Positions 14,640-24,927 are shown, counted from the first letter of the stretch. The stretch is 64,000 nt of DNA from Paenibacillus lutrae (GCF_009757775.1 NZ_RHLK01000003.1:248001-312000); one strand, 5' to 3'. The notes: generated by a model not told the origin, from the letters alone. A program made the numbers and translations.

Positions 14640-16472
14640 TTATTGCTTGAAAGAACCGAGTAGACGTTTAACCGTCTCGCCCTTATCGTTCTCAAAAGCT
14701 TCATACACTTTAATTGTGATCGGGTAACCTAATTCCTCGGTGTTAGGACTAAAATTAAGAATATTAGTGCCGTTCTGAAGCTTATTCTGACCAAAGAAAG
14801 GATGAGAGATGGATGAAATCAGAGTCCCGCCGCTGTCATACATATCAAACTGCAGCTGCGAGAAGGTCCGGTCGATAAGAACATCCTTCTCCTGCTTAAT
14901 ATCAAGCATCAATTTCAACCTGTAGTTGTATCCTTGCTGCAAATTATAGATAGCCGATATATCCCATAAATTCACTTTAACGTTTAAAGGGTACAAGGCA
15001 AACAGGTCCTTACTTTCCGGCTGAGGCTGAACATCCACCTTGTAGGCTGTAAGAAGAGATTTGAATGACACCGCTCCTTTTAGCGAAGCTCCTGCTGCTG
15101 CATCCGAAGCTGATGCATCTTTGCCATCTTTATCAGGTCCGCCAGCCGAAGCAGGTGTCTTGGCTTCAGGTGATGCTGATCCTTGAGCTTCGTATAAAGC
15201 TAGCTTAAGTTCCTCGCCTGTTTCTGATGCTGGAAGTACATAGGAGTAGCTCACGATATATGAAGCGTTAGGAAGCACCCGAATGGACGTCTGTCCTTGT
15301 CTGCTTCCGCTGTACGTATACCCGTCGCTGCTCACCAAATCCGTTGCGAAAGATGGAACACCCAAGGGGCGGGAGGATTTGTTCGTCAGCCTGAACTTCG
15401 CAATGGCTGTATTGAAGCCATCCCCTTCATTCTCCTCCATGTGCAGTTCAACCAGTGAGACGGACATATCGGGATGGATCAGATTATTCAGCGGATCCAT
15501 CTTCATTGCTTCGCCAAATGCATACTTGCCTTGTATAAGAAGGGCGTCCGACTGTTTATCCGGCAGCAGCACGTGTACTCTGCCGACGCGATAAGTTACG
15601 GGTTCTTTCTGATCATTGATATACTTCTCCGTTGTAACTATATTGAACGCATCCAGTTCCGTATTGAGCTCGGTCGGAATAACAAAATGAACATACTTTT
15701 GCTCACCAGGCTCTAGTGCCACTCCGGATTCCACAAGCGCACTGTCATAAGTCTTTAATCCGCTTTTCCCCTCCAGAACGATATCAGGCAGCTTTTCGCG
15801 CTTCTTAGAAGGATTAGTAAGCAGTACCTGTACGATAGAAGACGCTTTGTTTCCTTCATAGTTACGGCTGATATTCGACAGTTTAAACTCAAGCGGAGTG
15901 TCTAAAGACGGAATGGCAAACGACTCTCCCCATTTTTTGACGGAAGCCGATGGGATTTCAGCGTTATCCGTCCCGCTCCAGGCCACCTCGGTTATGGGAA
16001 TGCTTAGCTTAGGTGTTTCTTTCTTAGGATAGACATAGACATCAATGTCTACCCATGTCAATTCGCCAAGCTCTACACCGCCTGCGCTATCTACTGTAGT
16101 CAGGTAGCTAAGTTCCGCTTGCGATTTAGGCTGGATCGACTTGGGGCTCCCCAGGCTGGGTTGAAGCTTATACTCCACCCCGTCTTTCGTCTTCAAACGA
16201 ACTTCGTATTCCGGAACACGAACCAGTTTGGCTCCTGTATTCTTTATCCGTACTACTGCACCTAAACGTGTGCCATCGGGCGTTTTCTCATTGACAACCG
16301 TTTTAATTTCCACCTGAAGATCTTGCGTCAATGTATAGGATAGCGGTGCTTGTACAGCTGGTTTGACTACAGCTGATTTGGGATCAGCTGCCGCCAAAGC
16401 CGGAGTGGCTGATGCGAGCAGAGCGGCTGTCAATACGACTGTGGTTGCGGTAGATTTCCATGGGCTCTTCAA
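14640..16472 (-). CDS. Secreted multi-domain Ig-like protein at RND locus
   Basis: 610 residues with a TTG start at 16472 behind GGAGGAG. A Sec signal peptide ends near ATPALAAA. The mature protein has several similar beta-rich units of about 120-140 residues, each with an N-x-G/S-basic motif and a P-x-aromatic strand (VRIKNTGAKLVRVPEYEV, FRLTNKSSRPLGVPSFAT), like DUF4352/FxLYD-type domains. A charged Ala/Ser/Asp/Gly linker precedes the C-terminal domain. It is the last gene of the RND locus, 35 bases after the adaptor. Related to the 711-residue protein at 21145. Function unknown; probably cell-surface. Confidence 0.75.
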   Translation of the reverse strand: MKSPWKSTATTVVLTAALLASATPALAAADPKSAVVKPAVQAPLSYTLTQDLQVEIKTVVNEKTPDGTRLGAVVRIKNTGAKLVRVPEYEVRLKTKDGVEYKLQPSLGSPKSIQPKSQAELSYLTTVDSAGGVELGELTWVDIDVYVYPKKETPKLSIPITEVAWSGTDNAEIPSASVKKWGESFAIPSLDTPLEFKLSNISRNYEGNKASSIVQVLLTNPSKKREKLPDIVLEGKSGLKTYDSALVESGVALEPGEQKYVHFVIPTELNTELDAFNIVTTEKYINDQKEPVTYRVGRVHVLLPDKQSDALLIQGKYAFGEAMKMDPLNNLIHPDMSVSLVELHMEENEGDGFNTAIAKFRLTNKSSRPLGVPSFATDLVSSDGYTYSGSRQGQTSIRVLPNASYIVSYSYVLPASETGEELKLALYEAQGSASPEAKTPASAGGPDKDGKDASASDAAAGASLKGAVSFKSLLTAYKVDVQPQPESKDLFALYPLNVKVNLWDISAIYNLQQGYNYRLKLMLDIKQEKDVLIDRTFSQLQFDMYDSGGTLISSISHPFFGQNKLQNGTNILNFSPNTEELGYPITIKVYEAFENDKGETVKRLLGSFKQ

Positions 16473-16506
16473 GATATTCTCTCCTCCAATTGGGTGATAA
16501 GCAGGG

Positions 16507-17766
16507 TTAGTTTCCTGCCGTCACTTTTTCCTTGTCTTTTAGCTGATGCTGACCGGAAATAACAAGAAGATCATTTTCAGCTATACCCGAGATAATTTCC
16601 TGCATTGTTTCATTTAGACGGCCAAGTTGAACTTTGCGCTTCTCTACAATATCTCCTTGCAGTACGAAGACAAAGGATTCACTGCCTTCTCTAACAATGC
16701 TCAGTGTCGGAACGGCAACAACCACTTGCTCTGCCTCATCCGTCAGCAGAATCTGGACTTTCTGTCCAGGCTTCAGTTTATGCTCGGCATTCCCAACTTC
16801 TAATTCCAGGGTGTAGGCTTTTGTCTGTGAATCCATAACATCGGACAAGTAACTTACGGGAGCCTTCATCTGCCCCTCAGCTCCTGGAACATAGAAGTTC
16901 AACTCTTTTTTGCCGCGGATAAGCTTAACCGTTTCTTCCGTCAAGTCGGCGGTAATTCGGATCGGATTCATTTGTTGGATCTGTCCGGCTTTAGTGCCCT
17001 GTGCCAGTGTCATTCCCGCTTCCACTCCGAAATCGGTGAGAATGCCGCTGATCGGGGCTTTTACTTCCGTATTACTTAATTCGCGCTCAGCTTTACGTAC
17101 AGTAAGGTCGGAAGTCTCTAACTGAACTTGCAAGGCGGCCAGTGCATCGGTGTTATCCAGAGTCTTGCGCGCTTGTTTCATACTGCTGAGATCAAGTTTC
17201 AGCCCATCTATCTGAGTTTGTGCTTTCTCGAGTTCAACCTTGGTTATCAGACCTTCATCGTAATCGTTCCGGAGTTTGTTGAAGCTTTTTTCCGCGTCTT
17301 TGATGCCTTGTTCCGCTTTGGTAATATTGTTATCGACTTCTGTTTTCTTGTTCGCCAGTTCATCTTTAGCCTGTTTCATTTGTGCCTGAACACTTTTAAT
17401 GCCAAGCTGACCCTGCTGCTTCTGCATTTGAAGATCAGTCGCGTCAATACGGAATAACACTTCACCTTTATTTACGCTATCGCCTTTCTTCTTATAAACC
17501 TGCAGGATATCTCCACTCGTTTTGGCCACAACGTCCATTTGAATGGACGAGATGACATTGGCAACCTGCTCCAAAGGTTCGGAGATTTTTTCCTTGGTTA
17601 CTTTAACCGTTTGGACCGTCTTAAGCTGGGATTCCTGGCCTGGCTTCTGATCCTGCGGACCAGCTAGCGGTTTATCGGAACATCCGGCTGCAATTGCAGC
17701 CGTTAATGCAGCAATTACGGCCAATTTTGTACTTCTTTGGACCATTGTGACTAGCGGACGTTTCAT
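16507..17766 (-). CDS. RND efflux adaptor lipoprotein (HlyD/MFP family)
   Basis: 419 residues. The lipobox AAIAAGC at Cys29 implies anchoring to the outer face of the membrane. The order is that of membrane fusion proteins: a lipoyl half (VVAKTSGDILQVYKKKGDSV), a long coiled-coil hairpin at about 110-235, the second lipoyl half (VKAPISGILTDFGVEAGMTL), then beta-barrel and membrane-proximal domains. It should work with the permease encoded 42 bases upstream. The gene order permease-then-adaptor is the reverse of acrAB. In a cell without an outer membrane its role beside the pump is less clear. Confidence 0.9.
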   Translation of the reverse strand: MKRPLVTMVQRSTKLAVIAALTAAIAAGCSDKPLAGPQDQKPGQESQLKTVQTVKVTKEKISEPLEQVANVISSIQMDVVAKTSGDILQVYKKKGDSVNKGEVLFRIDATDLQMQKQQGQLGIKSVQAQMKQAKDELANKKTEVDNNITKAEQGIKDAEKSFNKLRNDYDEGLITKVELEKAQTQIDGLKLDLSSMKQARKTLDNTDALAALQVQLETSDLTVRKAERELSNTEVKAPISGILTDFGVEAGMTLAQGTKAGQIQQMNPIRITADLTEETVKLIRGKKELNFYVPGAEGQMKAPVSYLSDVMDSQTKAYTLELEVGNAEHKLKPGQKVQILLTDEAEQVVVAVPTLSIVREGSESFVFVLQGDIVEKRKVQLGRLNETMQEIISGIAENDLLVISGQHQLKDKEKVTAGN

Positions 17767-17807
17767 CGGTTTATCTCCTCTTCTCTATACTTTAAGTTGT
17801 ACAGATT

Positions 17808-20800
17808 TTACGTTGTAGCATCTGTAGCTGCATTCTTATTCGATTTACGGTGTACTATTCTGGATGTTCTGTTTTTGATAGATTCAATCATTTCATAGAC
17901 AATAGGAACCACGACAAGCGTCAGGATCGTCGAAGTTATCAGGCCGCCGATTACAACGACCGCGAGACCTTTCGAAATAATCGTTCCTTGGGACAGACCC
18001 AGTGCAAGCGGCATCAGCGCAAAAACCGTAGCGCCCGCCGTCATAATAATCGGACGAAGACGCGACATCCCTGCCTCAAGCAGCGAATCCCTAACATTCA
18101 CGCCCTCCTCACGCAGCTGCTGAACCCGGTCGATGAGCACAATGGCGTTCGTCACAACAATACCGATGAGCATCAAGAAGCCGATCAGAGAAGTGATGTT
18201 CAGTGATTCTCCTGTTACCAGAAGTCCGAACAAACCACCAATCACTGCAAGCGGAAGGGAAAATAGAATCGCAAACGGGGCACTGGCATTCCCAAAAGCA
18301 AGCACCATCACAAGATAGACGATAAAGATCGAAGCTCCCATGGCAATAAACATATCGGTAAACCCGGAAGCAATGTCATCGGACACACCCGCCACTTCAC
18401 GACTAATCCCGGCAGGCAGCTTCAGAGCATCCAACGCTTCAGCCACGCGGCCGCTTACGCCGCCTTTGTCATTGCCATCGATTTTGGCGCTTACTTTGAG
18501 TGTCTGCATCTGGTTCTCACGTGTGATTGAAGTCGGAGCTTCAATCTGGGTTACTTTTGCGATTTCATTCAATTGAACCATTTGCCCGGTAGGAGTTTTG
18601 AACAAAAACTGTCCAATTTTAGCTACCGAGTCTTTATGAACCGGATCCAGCTCTACATTCGTTTTATAAGTGACATTATCAAATTTGATATCCCCCAGCT
18701 TGGAGACACCGATCCAGGAATTCACCATTTCAAGCACTTGGGCGGAGCTCAGGCCGTAAAGACGGGCTTTGTTCTGATCCACCGTCACTTCTATTTCATT
18801 CTTAGACTCGCTCAAATTGTCTTTGATTTCTTTCAGTTCCGGAAATTCCTTCATCTTGCTCTTGACCATTTCGGCAGCCTGCTTCAGGTACACAATATCG
18901 TCGCCTTTAAGAGCATAAGAGAAATCAGTGCCGCTTCCGCCGGCGCTCATCGCAAGAAGCTGCGCTTCTACCTCGGAGCCTTTTGGAAGCTCATACAAGA
19001 TTTTCTGCTTGTACTCTTCAAGCACCTGCTTTGCATCGCTGTTCGCATTCGTTTCGGTGAACATAAGTGTCCGGTAAGGCACTACATCATTGCTCATGTT
19101 GTAACCTATCATGGACTCATTGTATGTAAATAATGGATCTCCGGCCGGATCCTTCGCATTTCTCATCATTTCTTCGATCTGCTTGGACTTGGCGTCCATC
19201 ATATCGAAAGATGTTTCATTCGGCATACGGATTTGGATAAGCATTTGGCGGGCCGCCTGATCCTCTGGCATAAAGGCCACACCCAGTCTTGGAGTAATCA
19301 GGATAAGAGATGCCGCAAACAGCAAACCGCAAAAAATTAAAGTCTTAATGCGGTTATTTAACGACCAAGCCAGGGCACGTCTATACCCTCGAGTAATTCT
19401 GCCCTCATGGTTCTCATCGTGACTGCCCAGTTTCTTGCTCTTGAGAACCATTAATTTAGCAAGCATCGGAATAACGGTTAGCGCCACCAGGAGCGATGAA
19501 AGAAGCGCTACAACGAGTGTGAGAGCAAAAGGGCGGAAAATTTCCCCGATCATTCCACTGACGAGAGCAATGGGTCCGAACACGCCAACTGTCGTCAGAG
19601 TAGACGATGTGATTGCCCCTGCAACCTGTGCCGTTGCCATCTTGATCACGGATTCGCCGCGTTCTTCCGCTTTTTGCAGCTGGCTGTAAATATTCTCAAT
19701 GACCACGATACTATCGTCTACAACCCGGCCGACTGCAATCGCCATACCGCCGAGAGTCATAATATTCAGCGAGATATCAAGCGGCACCATCATTAACAGA
19801 GTAATAAGGATGGATAATGGAATCGAGACCAAAACAATCAGGGTCATCCGAATATTTCTAAGGAAGAGCAAGATCATGATAGAGGCGAGCAGTGCGCCCA
19901 TCCCACCCTCTTGTACCATCCCGTGAATGGATTTCTTAATATCGTCAGCCGTATTGTAAATGGATTTGAATTTAACGCCAGGCAGGGTTTGTTCCCACTT
20001 TGCCATCATGGCGTCCGCCTCATCTGCAAAGTTAACTGCGTTAGCGGTTTTAGTTTTGAACAATTGAACACCGATCGCAGGTTTGCCGTCGAGCCTTGCG
20101 ACAAATTCGGATTCACTGATTGCTTCAATTTTGCCGAGGTCTTTCAACTGCACCACATCACCACGTGGCGTAGTGAGGGTCAGATTATCGAGGTTGTAAA
20201 TGGTATCTAATTTACCGGTTACACGCACCATCTGAGTATTGCCGCTAAATTCAACACTCCCCGCGGGACTGGAAGTCAGTGCTGCCCGAATGTGGTTCGA
20301 GACATCGGAAGGCGTCATACCGTAGCTGTCAATCGTGTTCTGATTCAGCTTAATGGAAAGCGTCGCTTCCTGATTACCGACCGAATCTACATGGTCAATT
20401 CCCTTAAGCGAGTTAAAGCCGGGTAAAATCGTATCTTTGTAAATTTTATCAAGCTCTGTCTGATTCATCCCATCATTTCCGTACACCGATAAATAATAAA
20501 CCGGCGCGGATGAAAATCCTTCCGTCAGCACTTGAGGCTTCTCGGACTGCTGCGGAAGCTTAACGTTGGAAATTAACGCTTCCAAATCCTGTTTGGCATC
20601 CTTAGGCTTAATATCCTGCTCCAGTTCAATAAGTATCTGGGAGAAATTATCACTGGATGTAGATGTTAAATTCTTGATACCTTCAAAGCTGGCAACGGCT
20701 TTTTCAAGCGGTTCCGTCACTTGTTCGAGCACATCTTTGGGAGGGGCTGTGTATTGGGTAGAGATCACAACAATCGGAAACGAAATATCCGGCATGCTCT

Positions 20801-20906
20801 CCACTTTTAATTTACTAGTTGCATAAATCCCCCCCGCGAAAATCAGCAGCATGATAATAAACAAGGCTGCTACGTTTTTCATTGAAAAACTGGTTAATTT
20901 GTTCAT
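17808..20906 (-). CDS. RND family efflux permease (AcrB/SwrC-like)
   Basis: About 1032 residues from the ATG at 20906, which has GGAGGAG eight bases upstream. The internal duplication of RND pumps is clear: TM1 near residue 10, an extracellular loop domain, TM2-6, then the same again from about 520. The proton-relay aspartates are in AVGRVVDDSIVVIEN, and GIVVTNAIVLIDR is the matching helix in the second half. It is closest to SwrC/YerP and HAE1 pumps that export amphiphiles or surfactin-like lipopeptides using the proton gradient. The cargo is unknown. Confidence 0.95.
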   Translation of the reverse strand: MNKLTSFSMKNVAALFIIMLLIFAGGIYATSKLKVESMPDISFPIVVISTQYTAPPKDVLEQVTEPLEKAVASFEGIKNLTSTSSDNFSQILIELEQDIKPKDAKQDLEALISNVKLPQQSEKPQVLTEGFSSAPVYYLSVYGNDGMNQTELDKIYKDTILPGFNSLKGIDHVDSVGNQEATLSIKLNQNTIDSYGMTPSDVSNHIRAALTSSPAGSVEFSGNTQMVRVTGKLDTIYNLDNLTLTTPRGDVVQLKDLGKIEAISESEFVARLDGKPAIGVQLFKTKTANAVNFADEADAMMAKWEQTLPGVKFKSIYNTADDIKKSIHGMVQEGGMGALLASIMILLFLRNIRMTLIVLVSIPLSILITLLMMVPLDISLNIMTLGGMAIAVGRVVDDSIVVIENIYSQLQKAEERGESVIKMATAQVAGAITSSTLTTVGVFGPIALVSGMIGEIFRPFALTLVVALLSSLLVALTVIPMLAKLMVLKSKKLGSHDENHEGRITRGYRRALAWSLNNRIKTLIFCGLLFAASLILITPRLGVAFMPEDQAARQMLIQIRMPNETSFDMMDAKSKQIEEMMRNAKDPAGDPLFTYNESMIGYNMSNDVVPYRTLMFTETNANSDAKQVLEEYKQKILYELPKGSEVEAQLLAMSAGGSGTDFSYALKGDDIVYLKQAAEMVKSKMKEFPELKEIKDNLSESKNEIEVTVDQNKARLYGLSSAQVLEMVNSWIGVSKLGDIKFDNVTYKTNVELDPVHKDSVAKIGQFLFKTPTGQMVQLNEIAKVTQIEAPTSITRENQMQTLKVSAKIDGNDKGGVSGRVAEALDALKLPAGISREVAGVSDDIASGFTDMFIAMGASIFIVYLVMVLAFGNASAPFAILFSLPLAVIGGLFGLLVTGESLNITSLIGFLMLIGIVVTNAIVLIDRVQQLREEGVNVRDSLLEAGMSRLRPIIMTAGATVFALMPLALGLSQGTIISKGLAVVVIGGLITSTILTLVVVPIVYEMIESIKNRTSRIVHRKSNKNAATDATT

Positions 20907-20951
20907 CGACTCGACTCCTCCGCACCCGTATAACAACCTCTCTAAATCTGG

Positions 20952-20991
20952 AAGCTTTACCCATACATTATCATTTTAAAACGTAAAGCTT
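20952..20991. promoter_or_regulatory. Inverted repeat upstream of the RND permease
   Basis: AAGCTTTAC/GTAAAGCTT, nine-base perfect arms with a 22-base AT-rich spacer, about 46 bases before the permease start. A candidate operator or leader hairpin. It lies downstream of the terminator at 21087-21118, so the permease may have its own promoter here. Confidence 0.4.
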
Positions 20992-21086
20992 AAAAAAATA
21001 TAAACTGCATGTTTTTTATGTAGATGCATGCCTATATTTTGACGCTGCAGCAGCGACATTCCCTTCAGACAGTACGAGAAAAAATG

Positions 21087-21118
21087 GAAAAAGTTCCATC
21101 CTGAGATGGAACTTTTTC
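21087..21118 (-). terminator. Terminator after the 711-residue secreted protein
   Basis: Perfect 14-bp stem GAAAAAGTTCCATC with its complement, four-base loop, and a T run on the minus strand. It separates that gene from the permease. Confidence 0.92.
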
Positions 21119-21144
21119 TCAAATTATCACATTATTGCATCTTG

Positions 21145-23280
21145 TTACTCCGAAAAGGCAAACCAATCCAAACTTTGCCGTGCGATCATCTTGCGCTGCC
21201 CTTGAAATTCATGATATACACTCAAATGAAATTTCTCGAGAAATCTCTGCTTATAAATCAGTTCCGCGTCCTGAACACGGATTTCAAACTGTTCTTTTGA
21301 ACCAATTCTCAGTTCGGATTCTGTTACCTGTTCTGCTGTCTGACCTTCTCTAGGCTCCCAGTTTTTAAGGTCATAGGATTTCTCAAACGATTTCTTGCCG
21401 TTGAAATCTTCAAAGACAAGCACTAATTTATGGCCATCAGGGGAAGACTCCGTCAGCAGCTTTTTACGGATATTATAATCGAACTTGAGACTAAGAACGT
21501 CTGTATTAATGGATGTATTGATGCGGCTAAGCGATACGATATAAGGAAATAAATCAAGATCCTTGAGCTTGTCTTTCACGTCATTCTTTTCTTTAGGCAG
21601 CGCAAAAGTCATAGGTTTTACATACGCATCCGGTTTGACCGCTTGTTGAGTGCCCGTTTGTTTGACGGTTCCTTCTGTAAGAGTCACTGCATCTCCGAGC
21701 AGAAGATGAACGTTCTCCATATCGACACCCTCTGGAATGGTTGTCCACACATTCGCTCTTGCCTTACCGTTAGGCGCGATTGATTTCTTAATTTCCGACA
21801 CGGTTGCGGGATACACTTTGCCGTCTTTCAGCTGAAAATGAGCGACAAGTCCTGTAAGAGGTGTAAATCTTTTTTCCAAATTCTCAATATCGAGTTCCGC
21901 AGACACGATATTGCCGCTAAGTCCTGAATACGTATGAATCTCGGACACCGTATAGCTGGCTTTGCGGCCGGCATCTTCTCGCTTGTACGTAGAGCCTAGC
22001 CCGATAAAAGGCAGCTTCTGCAACTCCGATTTGGCTGTCAGTTCCAGCAAATCGTTCATTTGCGTCTCACTTTCTTTCTCCTGCAGTACCAGTTTTACTT
22101 CTTTGTATTCATAGGTGTAAGGAATTTTACCCAGTATCTCAACCGCAAGCACAGCCCCCGGATCAATACCGATTACTTTGTCCGTACGAACGATTTTGGC
22201 ATCCACTCTGACCGCATTGTCCAGCAGGAAGTAGGCCGTCATATCTGGAATCGGCAGTGACTGTTCCCCTTGGTTAGACAACTTCAGGTTAGCGGTCAAA
22301 ATATCCTGATCCTCCCACGGAAGACGATAAATGCCGCTCAGATTAGCGGTATATAGACCGGATTTGTTCATAAACTGCGTCTCGCGCCCTGCTTCTCCGC
22401 CTGTCGTCTCACTTGGAGCCGGAAGCTGCTGCGCGGCAAGGAGTATATTGAATTTTAATTCCGGGTGCATCTGCGTCAATACAAGCTCCCAGCCCTTGTC
22501 GCCTGCTTTAAGCGGGACCGTTCCTGTGAGCTGAATGTCCCTGGAATCCTTGGGACTGATTGTGAGGTCCTTGGCTTTCTTGGCTTCCAGCGGATATAAA
22601 AGCCCTTCCGGGGTCCTTAGCGAATACTGGATATCCGGCAACGCAACAGCCGATCCGCCGGTATTTTCCAGTCTGAGAGTGATCGCCGGCAAATAATACT
22701 TCTCATTCTTGCCGTTTGTAAATTTCTGTGCAGACAGCTTCAACTCGCTGCCGCCCGTCTGGAAGCTTGCCGTTTCCCCTTTGGGGGTAACACCTGTGTA
22801 AGAAGCCGGTATGGAGACCTGGCCCAGCACTTTTTCAAAATTAGGCTGACTGGAATCCCATTTTATAATTTGAAGCTGCAGATCCTGAAGTTTAATCCCG
22901 CTGCCGACTTTGGCATAATACGTAATCTCTTCGTTTGAATGGGCACCTACCTGTTTGACAACCTTATCTTGGGGCATCATCCTGACCGAGTATGTATTGC
23001 CTGACTTGCCTTTAAGACGAAACCAGTAGTCCACCAGTGATAAGTCCGAATTCCCTTTGTTATGTATGTTCACGGTAAACGTGACGATGTTGCCGCTTGG
23101 GTCAGGCAGCATCTGAATTTTCTTAAGTTCAAATGAAGAACCGCCGTTCACGGATACGGCTCCGATAGCCGGTTCACTTGCTGCTTGTACGGAGCGAGGG
23201 GTCATACTCAAAGCAGTCCCCGTGCTAAGGGTCAGTAGGAGAGCTATAGCGGTTGCCCGTGCGGCCATTTTGTTGCGCAT
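21145..23280 (-). CDS. Large secreted multi-domain Ig-like protein at RND locus
   Basis: 711 residues from the ATG at 23280, preceded by GAGAGGTG; upstream in-frame codons lack a ribosome site. The signal peptide ends near SVQAASEP. About four beta-rich repeats follow, each opening with a strand and N-x-G motif (FTVNIHNKGNSDLSLVDYWF, LRLENTGGSAVALPDIQYSL, NLKLSNQGEQSLPIPDMTAY), then a C-terminal domain. The repeats match those of the 610-residue protein at 14640, so the two flank the pump genes as paralogues. No catalytic motif is seen. Surface display or cargo binding is possible. Confidence 0.75.
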   Translation of the reverse strand: MRNKMAARATAIALLLTLSTGTALSMTPRSVQAASEPAIGAVSVNGGSSFELKKIQMLPDPSGNIVTFTVNIHNKGNSDLSLVDYWFRLKGKSGNTYSVRMMPQDKVVKQVGAHSNEEITYYAKVGSGIKLQDLQLQIIKWDSSQPNFEKVLGQVSIPASYTGVTPKGETASFQTGGSELKLSAQKFTNGKNEKYYLPAITLRLENTGGSAVALPDIQYSLRTPEGLLYPLEAKKAKDLTISPKDSRDIQLTGTVPLKAGDKGWELVLTQMHPELKFNILLAAQQLPAPSETTGGEAGRETQFMNKSGLYTANLSGIYRLPWEDQDILTANLKLSNQGEQSLPIPDMTAYFLLDNAVRVDAKIVRTDKVIGIDPGAVLAVEILGKIPYTYEYKEVKLVLQEKESETQMNDLLELTAKSELQKLPFIGLGSTYKREDAGRKASYTVSEIHTYSGLSGNIVSAELDIENLEKRFTPLTGLVAHFQLKDGKVYPATVSEIKKSIAPNGKARANVWTTIPEGVDMENVHLLLGDAVTLTEGTVKQTGTQQAVKPDAYVKPMTFALPKEKNDVKDKLKDLDLFPYIVSLSRINTSINTDVLSLKFDYNIRKKLLTESSPDGHKLVLVFEDFNGKKSFEKSYDLKNWEPREGQTAEQVTESELRIGSKEQFEIRVQDAELIYKQRFLEKFHLSVYHEFQGQRKMIARQSLDWFAFSE

Positions 23281-23325
23281 TGCTTTCACCTCTCTAGGAA
23301 CGTTTGTTTGAACTGGAGTACCGAA

Positions 23326-23346
23326 TGGAAAATGAAAACTTTTCCA
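23326..23346. promoter_or_regulatory. Palindrome upstream of the RND locus
   Basis: TGGAAAA/TTTTCCA, seven-base arms and spacer, 46 bases before the 711-residue gene start. A possible operator in the 270-base gap shared with the divergent M20 dipeptidase gene. Confidence 0.35.
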
Positions 23347-23550
23347 TAAAGACTCACTAAATAAGACGATTGAAACGGCGGGAAGTTTCTCCGATGGAAT
23401 GAATATTATCAATTTTTTGGGAACAGACATGTACTGTAATACGATCATTTCTCACAAGTCTCAGGAAGGTTTGCAGGATTTTAATCAGGAACGGGGAAAT
23501 TATCAAGTAAGAAGTGGTTTTTAACCTGTTGTTAAAAAGGAGCTCATCAC

Positions 23551-24927
23551 ATGAAAAAAACCGAACAATATGCGGCACAGCATAGAGAGCGTCACTTGGA
23601 AGAACTAAAGGAACTGCTGCGCATCCCGAGCATAAGTACGCTCTCTGAACATAAAGGAGATGTAGCCCGATGCGCCCAGTGGCTGTCGGAAGCTTTAACT
23701 GATTCCGGTCTGGAGCATGCGGAAGTCATGCAGACAGCCGGCCATCCTATCGTGTATGCAGACTGGCTTCATGCCCCCGGTAAACCGACTCTCCTGATCT
23801 ACGGCCATTATGACGTACAACCGGCTGACCCCCTGGATCTGTGGGATTCAGCACCTTTTGAGCCTGAGATCAGGGACGGAAAAATCTATGCCAGAGGAGC
23901 CACGGACGATAAAGCTCAGTTCTGGATCCATGTAAAAGCGGCTGAGACCATGCTGAAGACAGCAGGGACACTCCCCCTTAATCTTAAGTTTATTCTGGAA
24001 GGCGAAGAGGAAATCACCAGTCCTTCTCTAGCTCCTTTCATTCAGCAGCATGCCGATAAATTAAAGGCGGATGCCGTTATAATTTCTGACACCCCTATGC
24101 TGGAAAAAGGAAAACCGGCGCTCATTTACGGACTTCGCGGCGTTGCCGGTGTAGAAATCAGTGTCCAGGCAGCCAAAAACGACCTTCATTCCGGTCTGTA
24201 CGGTGGTGGTGTTCCGAATGCGGTGCACGCGCTCGTATCTCTTCTCGATTCATTTCATGATGAGAAAGGGCAAGTCACGGTAGAAGGATTCTATGACCGT
24301 ATCGTAACCCTTACGGAGAAGGAACGGGAAGAGCTTGGCCGTGTCGCACAGAATGAAGAGAAGATCCGCAAAGACTTGGAACTTAGCGAGCTCTACGGGG
24401 AAGAAGGCTATACCTTCACAGAACGAACGACCGCCAGGCCGACTTTGGAAATAACCGGCATTACAGGCGGCTTTGCCGGCGAAGGCATCAAGCCGATTGT
24501 TCCCGCACAGGCAAAGGCTAAAATCGCCTGCCGGCTGGTTGCAGATCAGCGGCCCGAAGAAATCATGAAGCTGATCGAGAAACATGTAGCCGCTCATACC
24601 CCACCAGGTGTTAAAGCGACTGTAGCGAGGATTCTGCAAGGCAATCCGTTCTTGACCCCCTCCGATCACCCGATCATGGTCGCTGCCTCACATGCGCTCA
24701 AACTAGCCTATGGCGAGCAAACGGCTCTAACACGCGGAGGCGGCTCGATTCCGATTGTCGATGTTTTCGAACGGCTGCTGAAAACACCCGTGGTGATGAT
24801 GGGATTCGGACTTCCGGATGAGAATCTCCATGCGCCTAATGAGCATTTTGACTTGGATAACTTCGATAAAGGCCTTCAGACAGTCACTCTATTCTGGGAT
24901 GAACTCGCGGCTTCTGAGACGTTATAA
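23551..24927 (+). CDS. M20 family dipeptidase (CNDP-like)
   Basis: 458 residues. Di-zinc peptidase: LLIYGHYDVQPADP carries the first His and catalytic Asp, ARGATDDKAQ the bridging Asp, ILEGEEEITSP the catalytic Glu pair, and GGGSIPIV the substrate loop; the last metal His is in LHAPNEHFD. The dimerisation lid sits in the middle, near NDLHSGLYGGGVPNA. It probably cleaves dipeptides in the cytoplasm. AAAAGGAG precedes the ATG at 23551. Single gene. Confidence 0.93.
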   Translation: MKKTEQYAAQHRERHLEELKELLRIPSISTLSEHKGDVARCAQWLSEALTDSGLEHAEVMQTAGHPIVYADWLHAPGKPTLLIYGHYDVQPADPLDLWDSAPFEPEIRDGKIYARGATDDKAQFWIHVKAAETMLKTAGTLPLNLKFILEGEEEITSPSLAPFIQQHADKLKADAVIISDTPMLEKGKPALIYGLRGVAGVEISVQAAKNDLHSGLYGGGVPNAVHALVSLLDSFHDEKGQVTVEGFYDRIVTLTEKEREELGRVAQNEEKIRKDLELSELYGEEGYTFTERTTARPTLEITGITGGFAGEGIKPIVPAQAKAKIACRLVADQRPEEIMKLIEKHVAAHTPPGVKATVARILQGNPFLTPSDHPIMVAASHALKLAYGEQTALTRGGGSIPIVDVFERLLKTPVVMMGFGLPDENLHAPNEHFDLDNFDKGLQTVTLFWDELAASETL

